DNA from: UBA1161 sp002311745
GTDB taxonomy: Bacteria; Planctomycetota; Phycisphaerae; Tepidisphaerales; Tepidisphaeraceae
Assembly (NCBI GenBank): GCA_050018415.1
Contig: JBEKAB010000005.1
Span: 1-64,000 of the forward strand
DNA: 64,000 bases
Direction: 5' to 3'
A model generated the notes under the pieces. That model made no database searches, had not been told where the DNA came from, and saw only the letters and a list, made by a program, of their open reading frames with translations. Shown here in pieces: positions 49,596-57,640 of the stretch. Positions within the stretch are counted from its first letter, which is position 1. Every line of letters starts with the position of its first letter. The translations under genes were made by a program, and so were the position numbers.

Positions 49596-51581
49596 CTAAT
49601 CCTGGCTCAGAGGGTCTTCGGGATAGCGCTGCTTGAGCGTCTGGCGAAGCTCGGCGCTTTTCCGCGGGTCGGATTTGGCCAGGAGCTTGGCGGCGCGATC
49701 CAGCAACTGCGGGCTGTAAGGCGAGTGCACAGCGGCGGCGGCGAAGGCCTGGGCGAAGGTGGCGGCGGCGGCGGGGAAATTTTGCAACTGGGCCAACTGC
49801 ACCCTCAGCAGCACGCTGTAGCCCTCCAGAAACGCGGCCGGGTCTTGACGCTGCCACTGGTCCCAGGCCTCCAAGCCGGAGGCCCAGTCGCCCTGGCGGA
49901 TGTAGAACTCGATGGTGCGCGCCATGGCGCCGCTGAGGACCGGGCGTCGGCGCTGGTCGCTGGCCGACGCCAGACGCCGCAGAATCTCGCCGCCGCGCTG
50001 CTCCTGACCGTCCAGAATCAGCGCCTGGGCATAGGTGCGCTGCAAATCGGCATCCTGGTTTTGCGCCGCCAGCTTGCTCAGGCGCGCCACCGCGCCAGCA
50101 AAATCACCGACGTACCAGATCAGCAAATTGGCCTGATGGATGGCCGCCTGGGGCTGAAGGTCCGAATCATCCGCCGCGCCATCCCACAGGGCCACCAGGC
50201 GCTCGAGGTGGGCGGGGGCAAGCTGATTTTGCGTCACCTGTTGAAGCGCATCGAGGGCCAGGGGGCGGTCGGGATGGGATTTTTCCTGCGCCAGGCGCGA
50301 CGCGGCTGAAAACATCGGCTGGGTGTTCTGTGCCCGCAACTGCATCAGCGTCACCCAGGGCAACCACGGAAGCGGCATTGTCGCCACGTCGTACTGGGCA
50401 AGGATCGCGGCCTGCGTGCCCAGGGGGTCGGTCGCCGGCTCGGCAAGGTTCGCAAAGTCGCGGCGCACGGCCAGGCGATGGGTCTGCTGAACCCGGTTCC
50501 CCGCGGCGATGAGCGTGACACGCACGGGGTAAACGCCGTCGGTGGCGAACACGTGCTCGACGACCGACCCGGAGGCGGCCTGCCCGTCGCCAAAATCCCA
50601 CTGCACGGCGGCGTTGCCACCCGCCTGCTGGGCCGCGGCGGCGGTGAATCGGTAGCGATGCGAGTAATTGCCGGCGCAGAAGCATTCGCCTAAATAATCG
50701 GCCGAGAAATCGGCGGTGATCGGCTGATCGCGCGATTCGAGCGGCCCGGGGTTGCCGCGGAAAACGACGCCGAAGGCGTCGCGGCCGATCACGTCGATCT
50801 TGGCCATGTCGGGCCGGCGCCAGCAAACGGACAGCGACGGCGAAGAGCCATCGTGCAACTGATAGATGACCAATTCATGCCGGCCGCGCCCCAAAGTGAG
50901 CGACCTGCGATAGCGGATGTCGCCTACGGCGCCGGGAACCATCAGGATCGGGCCGCCGTCGAGGAAAAGAGCGCCGCGGGTGTCGATGGATGCCGCCAAG
51001 GTGTATTCGCCATCCACGGGCGCGGAAATCTGGCCGGTGTATTTGGAGATGGTGCGCGGCTGATCGCCGAAGGGATTGCCTCCCAAAAACGGCAGGTCGA
51101 TCAGTTCCCGCCCGATGAGCGGTCCGCCATCGTCCCAGGATGACTGGAGGTCCTGCGGCGTGGCCGTCGGTCCGCCGCTATAGAGTTTGGTTTCCAGAAG
51201 CAGCCCGCAGGTGAATTTGAAGTCCGGGGCTTGGCCGGCCGCCGGATGGGGATTGCCGAAATAGACCTGGTAATCGTGCACGCCCGGCACAAGGGAAAAA
51301 GCCACGCGCGCCAGATCGCCGGGACCGACCATGAGCACCTGGCTGGGGACGGGCTTGCCGTCTTGCGTGGCGACGCGCAGGTCGGTGCCGTCGGGATTGA
51401 CCTGGCCGGCGGTAAGAAATATCACCTCGGCAAGTTCGCGGTCGCTGCCGTGTTGGGCATCCCAGTTGACGTTGATGCCTCGGCGAAAGGCGAACTGCCG
51501 ATCCGCCCACCGGCCGTCGGCCAGGGCAGCGGAGCAAAGCATCAGCATGACGGCCGGCAGCGGCCAAAGGCATCTTGCCAT
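49596..51581 (-). CDS. Secreted PKD-domain protein
   Basis: A 661-residue exported protein. Signal peptide at residues 1-21 (LWPLPAVMLMLCSAALADG). Residues about 30-210 are beta-rich; GEYTLAASIDTRGALFLDGG suggests a PA14-like or carbohydrate-binding module. A PKD domain lies near residues 335-390 (VQWDFGDGQAASGSVVEHVF, YPVRVTL). The C-terminal 260 residues form an alpha-rich repeat region with TPR-like character. Start ATG 51581 has GGAGGT in good spacing. Its start codon overlaps that of the divergent HAD gene. Confidence 0.7.
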   Translation of the reverse strand: MARCLWPLPAVMLMLCSAALADGRWADRQFAFRRGINVNWDAQHGSDRELAEVIFLTAGQVNPDGTDLRVATQDGKPVPSQVLMVGPGDLARVAFSLVPGVHDYQVYFGNPHPAAGQAPDFKFTCGLLLETKLYSGGPTATPQDLQSSWDDGGPLIGRELIDLPFLGGNPFGDQPRTISKYTGQISAPVDGEYTLAASIDTRGALFLDGGPILMVPGAVGDIRYRRSLTLGRGRHELVIYQLHDGSSPSLSVCWRRPDMAKIDVIGRDAFGVVFRGNPGPLESRDQPITADFSADYLGECFCAGNYSHRYRFTAAAAQQAGGNAAVQWDFGDGQAASGSVVEHVFATDGVYPVRVTLIAAGNRVQQTHRLAVRRDFANLAEPATDPLGTQAAILAQYDVATMPLPWLPWVTLMQLRAQNTQPMFSAASRLAQEKSHPDRPLALDALQQVTQNQLAPAHLERLVALWDGAADDSDLQPQAAIHQANLLIWYVGDFAGAVARLSKLAAQNQDADLQRTYAQALILDGQEQRGGEILRRLASASDQRRRPVLSGAMARTIEFYIRQGDWASGLEAWDQWQRQDPAAFLEGYSVLLRVQLAQLQNFPAAAATFAQAFAAAAVHSPYSPQLLDRAAKLLAKSDPRKSAELRQTLKQRYPEDPLSQD

Positions 51582-52179
51582 GAACCGACCTCCGCGACTG
51601 ATCTTACCTGCCGCCATCCTGTTTGACATGGATGGGACGCTGACCCAGCCGATGCTGGATTTTGCGCGCATCAAGGCGGAGCTGGGGATTGGTTCGCGGC
51701 CGATCCTGGAGGCCATCGCGGAGATGAGTCCAAGCGAGCAGCGGGCGGCCGAGAAAATCGTCGAGCGTCACGAGGCGGAGGCCGCCCGGCGATCGGTCCT
51801 GAATCCCGGCTGCCCGGAGGTGCTGGGTTGGCTCAAGCGCCGCCGCATTACAACGGCCGTGATCACCCGCAACAGCCGGCAGTGCGCGGCCATCGTGCTG
51901 CGGCGCCATCGCCTGAGCATCGGCGTCGTCATCACGCGCCAGGATGGGCCGTACAAACCCAGCCCCGCTCCGGTGCTGGCGGCGTGCCGGCGCCTGGGCG
52001 CCTCGCCGTCGAAGGCGTGGATGGTGGGCGACGGGCAGTACGACGTGGAGGCGGCCAACGCGGCCGGTGCGGCCGCCGTCTGGCTCAGCCACGGCAAAGC
52101 GAAATCGTTCGCCGCCCAGCCGTGGAAAACCGTCGCCGATTTGCATGAGCTGCTTGAGCTGCTCAAAAGTGCCGGATAA
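51580..52179 (+). CDS. HAD-family phosphatase
   Basis: A 199-residue HAD hydrolase of the phosphoglycolate phosphatase type: DMDGTLT nucleophile motif at residues 16-22, TRNSRQ (motif II), a Lys in GPYKPSP (motif III) and VGDGQYDVEAANAAG (motif IV). The cap region (residues 25-70) is helical. Substrate unknown. The start codon lies in CATG shared with the divergent PKD gene; an alternative ATG is not evident. Confidence 0.85.
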   Translation: MNRPPRLILPAAILFDMDGTLTQPMLDFARIKAELGIGSRPILEAIAEMSPSEQRAAEKIVERHEAEAARRSVLNPGCPEVLGWLKRRRITTAVITRNSRQCAAIVLRRHRLSIGVVITRQDGPYKPSPAPVLAACRRLGASPSKAWMVGDGQYDVEAANAAGAAAVWLSHGKAKSFAAQPWKTVADLHELLELLKSAG

Positions 52180-52206
52180 CCAGCCTCTTTCTATTCTCTT
52201 AAAAAC

Positions 52207-52367
52207 AAATGCAACCGCAGAGACGCAGAGGCGCAGAGACAGCCGCAGAGAAGAAATTGATTTGTTAAAAAGAAAAGAGAGCCTGGAAAAGGGGTCCTGA
52301 CCCCCTTTCGTAAAAAGGGGGTCAGGACCCCTTTTTTCTCGGTGTCGGTGTTTCTGCGGCTGCATTT
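52207..52367. repeat. MITE-like element carrying a REP pair
   Basis: AAATGCAACCGCAGA (52207-52221) is inverted at 52353-52367 with one mismatch, giving a 161-bp element. Inside are GCAGAGACGCAGAGG direct repeats and, at 52287-52335, an inverted pair of the REP unit (AAAAGGGGTCCTGACC...GGTCAGGACCCCTTTT). So a REP pair has been inserted in, or is carried by, another small repeat. The 271-nt gap between the HAD and LolA-like genes is mostly this element. Confidence 0.65.
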
Positions 52368-52450
52368 TGTGTTTATGCGGGACTAAAGGACGCTGGCCGG
52401 GGAACAAGCTCGCTTCCCCCAGGTGTGTCTTTCCTATAGAAGAGATCATC

Positions 52451-53230
52451 ATGCGCAATGGGACATGCGTGATTCTCGCGTGTTTGACGGTGGGCTGCAT
52501 GGCCGCTGCCCAACCGGCGACGCAGCCGGCGGCACTGACGGCTACATCCGGAATCGATCAGATTCTCGACGCCCTGGATGCCCGCGGACACAACCTCCAG
52601 GATTTCACCGCCGTCGTGAGGCTCAGCGACACCGACAACAGCACGGGCGATTCCGCGGCCACTGACGGCAAGGTGCTCTTCCAACGCAAGGGCGACGGCG
52701 ATGCGCGCATTCGGGTTGCCTTCAACAAGAAGGAGCGCGGCGATCAAATCTTCGATGTCGATCATCAGTACACCCTGGATGACGGCTGGCTGGTGGAGCG
52801 CGATTACCAGGCGAAAAAGGAAATCCGCAACCAAGTCCTCAAGCCAGGTCAGAAGATGGACCTGCTCAAGCTCGGCGAGGGGCCGTTCCCCCTGCCCATC
52901 GGGCAAAAAAAGGAAGACGTGAAAAATCTGTTCGACGTCGGCAAGATCGAGCCGGCCAAGGACGATCCAACGGATACCGTGCATGTGCGGCTGACGCCAA
53001 GGCCGCAGACGCAATATGCGCGCAAATTCAAGACGGTGGACCTCTGGGTTGATCTGGCCAGCGCCATGCCAAGGCGGATTCAAACGCTGGACGCGAACGA
53101 GACGACGATCAAAACGACGGATCTATCGGAGGTGAAGATCAACGTCGGTCTCGCCGACGCGGATTTCGCCCAGCCGGCGCTGCCGAACAGTGGGTGGGAC
53201 CAGATTGTCCAGCCGTACGAGCAGCAGTAG
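52451..53230 (+). CDS. LolA-like periplasmic protein
   Basis: A 259-residue exported protein. The signal peptide ends near residue 16-20 (VGCMAAAQPA); the Cys is part of a weak lipobox, so secretion as a lipoprotein is uncertain. The mature part has the LolA/DUF2092 fold signature of a half-open beta-barrel: DFTAVVRL, GKVLFQRKGDG, QIFDVDHQYTLDDGWLVERDY, KMDLLKLGEGPFPLPIG and ADFAQPALPNSGW. Family members carry lipoproteins to the outer membrane or bind other hydrophobic ligands. No LolB seen. Confidence 0.7.
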   Translation: MRNGTCVILACLTVGCMAAAQPATQPAALTATSGIDQILDALDARGHNLQDFTAVVRLSDTDNSTGDSAATDGKVLFQRKGDGDARIRVAFNKKERGDQIFDVDHQYTLDDGWLVERDYQAKKEIRNQVLKPGQKMDLLKLGEGPFPLPIGQKKEDVKNLFDVGKIEPAKDDPTDTVHVRLTPRPQTQYARKFKTVDLWVDLASAMPRRIQTLDANETTIKTTDLSEVKINVGLADADFAQPALPNSGWDQIVQPYEQQ

Positions 53231-53262
53231 AATGACTCGCGCGGTCAGACGCGCGAGGGCCT

Positions 53263-54309
53263 ATGGGCAAAGGGGCTTTTTCTGTAGGGGTTCAAGGAAC
53301 AAGTCAGGGCCGGTATTACGCGCACAGCGGGCAAATTCCGCCGCTGGGACTGATCGGCGGGATCGCGGCGGCGGTGATCGTGGCGCCTTGGGCGGCGCTG
53401 GCGTACGTCTATTGTGACGTCTACATCGCGTTCCTTTACATCAAATTTCTGCTGACGATCGCGTTTGGAATGGTGCTGGGCTGGGCGCCGGCCGCGGCGA
53501 TGCGCGCCGGCAAGGTGCGCAATGCGGCCCTCACGCAGGGGATGGGTTTGCTCAGCGCCGCATTGGGCTATTACTGTTGCTGGGTACTGTGGATTTACGT
53601 TCTACTCGCCAAGGCGGGACGTCACATTTTGGTCTTGCCGCTGGCGCAGTCGCCGCAACGACTGATCCGCGTCATCGTCTTGCTCAACCAAAGCGGCACG
53701 TGGGGTCTGAAGGGATCGCATACGAAGGTGACGGGTGGGGCTCTTTGGTTCGTCTGGCTGTTGGAAGCGGCGATCATCTTCTGGTTTGCCCTGAAATGGG
53801 CTTGGAGGATCGCGTCCGAACGGCCGTTTTGCGAGAGCTGCGGCCGTTGGTGCGACAAACCGCGGTCAATCGGGGACACCGACGCGATGGAGGGGGCATC
53901 CCTGCGCCAGCGACTGGAAGCGGGCGATTGGGCCGTGTTCAGTCAGCTTGTGCTGTACCCCGGCGGCCCGGGTCACTATCTGCGCTGGGAACAGTGCACT
54001 TGTCCAGCCTGCAAAGAGTTCAGCACGCTGAGCGTGACCGATGTGAACGTGACGCGCGACGGACGCGGCAGAACATCCCGAAAGGAGCGATGTCTGGTCC
54101 GCCACCTGCTCCTGGACGGCGAAGCGATACAGCGGCTCACGCGAGCGCCGGCGCCTGCGACGACGGAGATTTCGTGCGAGCCTGTGCTACTGCCGGCATC
54201 CCCGCAGCCATCCCCACCACCTCCGGCGGCGCCATCCCCGCCGCTCCAGCCGCCGCCATCTCCGCCGCCCCAACCGGCGCCGCGCGGGGATCAATTGCTG
54301 GACCTGTGA
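53263..54309 (+). CDS. Polytopic membrane protein with zinc-ribbon-like cysteines
   Basis: A 348-residue protein with four hydrophobic segments in residues 25-190, then a cytoplasmic region holding CESCGRWCDK and QCTCPACKEF, two Cys pairs that could bind zinc, and a C-terminal proline-rich tail (PSPPPPAAPSPPLQPPPSPP). The start ATG 53263 follows GCGAGGGCCT. No family recognised. The tail resembles the composition, but not the sequence, of the proline microprotein at 34.8 kb. Confidence 0.55.
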   Translation: MGKGAFSVGVQGTSQGRYYAHSGQIPPLGLIGGIAAAVIVAPWAALAYVYCDVYIAFLYIKFLLTIAFGMVLGWAPAAAMRAGKVRNAALTQGMGLLSAALGYYCCWVLWIYVLLAKAGRHILVLPLAQSPQRLIRVIVLLNQSGTWGLKGSHTKVTGGALWFVWLLEAAIIFWFALKWAWRIASERPFCESCGRWCDKPRSIGDTDAMEGASLRQRLEAGDWAVFSQLVLYPGGPGHYLRWEQCTCPACKEFSTLSVTDVNVTRDGRGRTSRKERCLVRHLLLDGEAIQRLTRAPAPATTEISCEPVLLPASPQPSPPPPAAPSPPLQPPPSPPPQPAPRGDQLLDL

Positions 54310-54330
54310 GCGAGTTGCCAGGGCAGGGAT

Positions 54331-55419
54331 TTATCCAATCACAAACGGGTCGCGGTCGGATTGGCTGATGGAGATCGGCGGCACGCCGGGGACTTGCTCC
54401 AACCGCTTCTTGAGCCGCTTGAGCACGGCGCGTTCGCTGTTGGAGTGGAGCGTGCAGACAACGGTGATGCCGGCGGCGACGGCTTTGACGGCGTCGTGGT
54501 GACGCATTTCACCGGTGAGATAAAGCTCGGCTCCGGCGGCGATCACGTCGTCCAGCATATCCCCGCAGGAGCCGGCGCCGACGGCCGCGCAGGTGATGGC
54601 GCCTTCGGTTGGTCCGGCGATCAACAGATGCGACAGCTCAAGCTCGTGCTTGATGCGGTGGAAAAGCGCCTGCCGATCGGCCTGCGGCAGCGTGCCGATG
54701 CGGCCCTGTCCCTTGCCCGTCGGGGACGGGGCGAGCAGGTTCAAATCGAAAGCCGGCTCCTCGTAGGGGTGACTTTGCCGTAGCGCCCGCACGATACTGT
54801 CCACCTTTTCGATGGGGACGAGGGTTTCCAGGCGGATTTCCGGGACTTCTTCCAGGCGGCCGGGGCGGCCGACGGCGGGAGCGGTTCCCTCCTGGCCGAA
54901 AAACGTGCCGGTGCCGGGACTGCGGAAACTGCACGAACTGTAATTGCCGATGTGTCCCGCCCCGGCGTCGAACAGGGTCTGGCCCAGCCGCTGCACGTGA
55001 TCCAGGGGCACGAACACGACCAGCTTGTACTGCGTGGCCTTGGCGGCGGTGGCGCGCAGGGGCTGGCGGTTTTCCAGGCCGAGGGCATCCGCCAGCGTGT
55101 CGTTGGTTCCGTCATCGGCTACGTCCAGAGCGGTGTGCGGGCTGTAGATCGCCACGCCGCGGCGAAGCGCGTCGAACACCACGTTGCCGGCCAGCACCCG
55201 CTTGATCGGCTCGAAGATCGGCGGGTGATACGCGATAACAAAATCACACCCGGCCGATTGGGCTTCCTTGGCCACCGCGTCGGTGTAGTCGATGCTCAGC
55301 ATGATGCCGGCGATCTCCTGCCGCGGATCGCCGACCAGCAACCCCACGTTGTCCCATGGCTCCGCCTGCGCCAGCGGCGCAATCGAGTCAAGTTTCTTCA
55401 GAAGTCTGGATAGCTGCAT
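54331..55419 (-). CDS. NIF3-like dinuclear metal protein
   Basis: A 362-residue member of the NIF3/YbgI family. Metal ligands are visible in AYHPPIFEP, YSPHTALDVADDG and YLTGEMRHHDA. A middle domain of about 130 residues (KATQYKLVVFVPLDHVQRLGQTL, GAGHIGNYSSCSF, IRLETLVP-EKVDSIV, PYEEPAFDL) corresponds to the YqfO insert with CutA1-like fold. The family is annotated as GTP cyclohydrolase I type 2 in databases but its biological role is unsettled. Confidence 0.9.
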   Translation of the reverse strand: MQLSRLLKKLDSIAPLAQAEPWDNVGLLVGDPRQEIAGIMLSIDYTDAVAKEAQSAGCDFVIAYHPPIFEPIKRVLAGNVVFDALRRGVAIYSPHTALDVADDGTNDTLADALGLENRQPLRATAAKATQYKLVVFVPLDHVQRLGQTLFDAGAGHIGNYSSCSFRSPGTGTFFGQEGTAPAVGRPGRLEEVPEIRLETLVPIEKVDSIVRALRQSHPYEEPAFDLNLLAPSPTGKGQGRIGTLPQADRQALFHRIKHELELSHLLIAGPTEGAITCAAVGAGSCGDMLDDVIAAGAELYLTGEMRHHDAVKAVAAGITVVCTLHSNSERAVLKRLKKRLEQVPGVPPISISQSDRDPFVIG

Positions 55420-55437
55420 GACGGAATTGTCGCAAGA

Positions 55438-56343
55438 TCAGAGCGTCTCGGCCAGCGTGGAGAATGCATCCGTCAATTTCCGCGTGATTTCACCGGGCTT
55501 ATCTTGGCCCAGCGCCCGGCGCTCGATCCGGCAGACGGGCATCAGACGCATGATGCTGTTGGTCAGGAAACACTCATCGGCGTCGAGCAAATCGTTAATC
55601 GATAGGGCACGTATCTGGACCTCGACCTGAGCCGCGGCGGCCAGTTCGAGCATGGCTTGACGCGTGACGCCGGGGAGGGCGGCCGACTTCGGATACGGCG
55701 TCTTGGCGGCGACGGCCGGATCGTTCAGATCGGCCGGCGTCGGCGGGGTCAGAAGCTTTTTGTCTTTCACCACAAAGACGTTGCTGATGCTGCCGGATTC
55801 GAGGTAGTTGTGGACGTTGAACCAGAGGGCTTCGCCCGCGCCGCGGCTGTTGGCCGCCCGAAGGGCGGAAAGCCGCGAGAAATAATTCAGCGTCTTATGC
55901 CCGGCCTGAATGTCGTAGGGATTGAGCTTCTGCTCATCCAGGACGATGACCGTCATTCCCTTTTCGTAATACTCGCCGGGGTACGGCTCGAGATGCGTGG
56001 CGGTCAGAAAGACGGTCGGCTCGAGGCGCAGGCCGTGCACGGGATCGTGCCGGGCGGCGCCGCGGGTGACGGTCAATCGCAAGCGGGCATCGGCCAGTTG
56101 GTTTCGCCGCAGAATCTCCCGCACCGCCTGCCGCAGAACATCGTCGCTGTATTGCAGGGGGATAAACAGAGCTTCGCAGGAATGGCGGAGTCGCTGCAGG
56201 TGCTGGTCCAAGCGGAAGACGTTGCCGCGATCGGCCCGCAGGGTCGTGAAGACCCCGGCGGCGTGCAGCAGGCCGGTATCCCGCAGGGGGATCGACGCCG
56301 TCGATTCTTCGGCGAAACCGCCGTTGAGCCACAGATCGCTCAT
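55438..56343 (-). CDS. pabC: Class IV aminotransferase, probable aminodeoxychorismate lyase
   Basis: A 301-residue branched-chain aminotransferase/ADC lyase-fold enzyme: LWLNGGFAEES at the N-terminus, the Schiff-base Lys in QAGHKTLNYFSR, an ESGSISNVFVV segment and LLDADECFLTNSIMRLMPV. Sequence alone cannot distinguish PabC from IlvE or D-amino acid transaminase. The gene directly follows pabB (four nt), which supports PabC, i.e. the conversion of aminodeoxychorismate to p-aminobenzoate for folate. Confidence 0.75.
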   Translation of the reverse strand: MSDLWLNGGFAEESTASIPLRDTGLLHAAGVFTTLRADRGNVFRLDQHLQRLRHSCEALFIPLQYSDDVLRQAVREILRRNQLADARLRLTVTRGAARHDPVHGLRLEPTVFLTATHLEPYPGEYYEKGMTVIVLDEQKLNPYDIQAGHKTLNYFSRLSALRAANSRGAGEALWFNVHNYLESGSISNVFVVKDKKLLTPPTPADLNDPAVAAKTPYPKSAALPGVTRQAMLELAAAAQVEVQIRALSINDLLDADECFLTNSIMRLMPVCRIERRALGQDKPGEITRKLTDAFSTLAETL

Positions 56344-56347
56344 ACGC

Positions 56348-57640
56348 TTACTCTAGCACGGCCGTCTGCTCGATCCCCAAAGCAGCGAACATGGCGCGGG
56401 CCTTGACCAGGGTTTCTTCATATTCTTCGGCGGGATCGGAATCGGCGACGATGCCGCCACCGACGGGGATGCGGACCAGGCCATCCTTGACGATCATGGT
56501 GCGGATGGCGAGGTTGAACTGGATGGAGCCGTCGGCGTCGAGGTAGCCGATGGCGCCGCAGTAAGGGCCGCGGCGCACCCCTTCCAACTCGTCGATGATC
56601 TGCATGGCGCGAATCTTGGGTGCGCCGGTGACGCTGCCGCCGGGAAACGTCGCGGCCAGCAGATCGACGAAGCCCACGTCGTCGCGCAAAACGCCCTCGA
56701 CGGTGGCGACGCCGTGGTAGACCGTGGGGTGCTCCTCGATCACCCGGGGCTGCGTGACTTTGACGCTGCCGATGCGGCAGACTCGGCCGAGGTCGTTGCG
56801 CTCCAGGTCCACGATCATGTTCAGCTCGGCCTGGTCCTTGATCGAATCGCGCAGAGCGACGTCCATGCCGGCGCGCCTGGGTCGCGTGCCCTTGATCGGG
56901 CGCGTGATCACGCGGCGGTCGGGCGTAACGTGCAGGAACAGTTCCGGCGAATTGGAAACGATGGCGAAATCCTGGTAGCCCAGATACGCGCCGTAGCACG
57001 CGGGGGTCTGCAGGACGAGCCGCTGATAGACCATCGACGGATGGATCGCAAGGCCGCAGGTGAAGCGCTGGGAGAGATTGACCTGGAAGATGTCGCCGGC
57101 GGCGATGTAGTCGATGGCGCGACGCACGGCCGATTGGTATCCATCGCGCGTGAAATTCGACGTCAGCGGCGCATCGCTGGCGCCGTAGGCGGGGTCGGCG
57201 GCGGGGGAGGGGTCGGATGCCGGGCGGCAATACGTGAAGACGAACAGCGGCAGGTGCAGATCGTCCACCGCGGCGGCCGGCAGGTTTTCAAACAGCCGGC
57301 CGGCGTCGTAGCTCAGATACCCGATCCAGCGCCCGCGACCGGGCCAAACGGTCTGCGACATCCATCTCAGCGCTTGCAGCGGGTCATCCCACTGGCGAAG
57401 AATGCTGGAGCCGACGTGGGCGGTGCATTGCAGCGTCGCGGCGTCGCAGCGGAGGGTGCACACGCTCTGCAGGAATCCGGTGACCCACGGCTCGCCGGCT
57501 TCGGTGCGCTGCGGCGTGCTGGAGAGATTGATGCGCGGATGGAACACGGCGGGATTGTATGGCCATGCGGGAGTTTTGGAACTGGACACCGCGCGGGCAT
57601 GGCGGTCAAATGTGCGAGGTTTTTTGAAACGGCTGGACAT
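56348..57640 (-). CDS. pabB: Aminodeoxychorismate synthase component I
   Basis: A 430-residue chorismate-utilising enzyme: GRWIGYLSYDAGRLFE, YIAAGDIFQVNLSQRF (binding site), SPELFL, RPIKGTRPR, DLERNDLGRVC, VTGAPKIRAMQIIDELEG and the C-terminal VGGGIVADSDPAEEYEET. The PIKGT motif is typical of PabB (anthranilate synthases have PIAGT). It makes aminodeoxychorismate with a glutaminase partner (PabA), which is not in the window. ATG 57640 shares the CATG with glnE on the other strand; a GTG at 57595 is an alternative start. Confidence 0.9.
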   Translation of the reverse strand: MSSRFKKPRTFDRHARAVSSSKTPAWPYNPAVFHPRINLSSTPQRTEAGEPWVTGFLQSVCTLRCDAATLQCTAHVGSSILRQWDDPLQALRWMSQTVWPGRGRWIGYLSYDAGRLFENLPAAAVDDLHLPLFVFTYCRPASDPSPAADPAYGASDAPLTSNFTRDGYQSAVRRAIDYIAAGDIFQVNLSQRFTCGLAIHPSMVYQRLVLQTPACYGAYLGYQDFAIVSNSPELFLHVTPDRRVITRPIKGTRPRRAGMDVALRDSIKDQAELNMIVDLERNDLGRVCRIGSVKVTQPRVIEEHPTVYHGVATVEGVLRDDVGFVDLLAATFPGGSVTGAPKIRAMQIIDELEGVRRGPYCGAIGYLDADGSIQFNLAIRTMIVKDGLVRIPVGGGIVADSDPAEEYEETLVKARAMFAALGIEQTAVLE

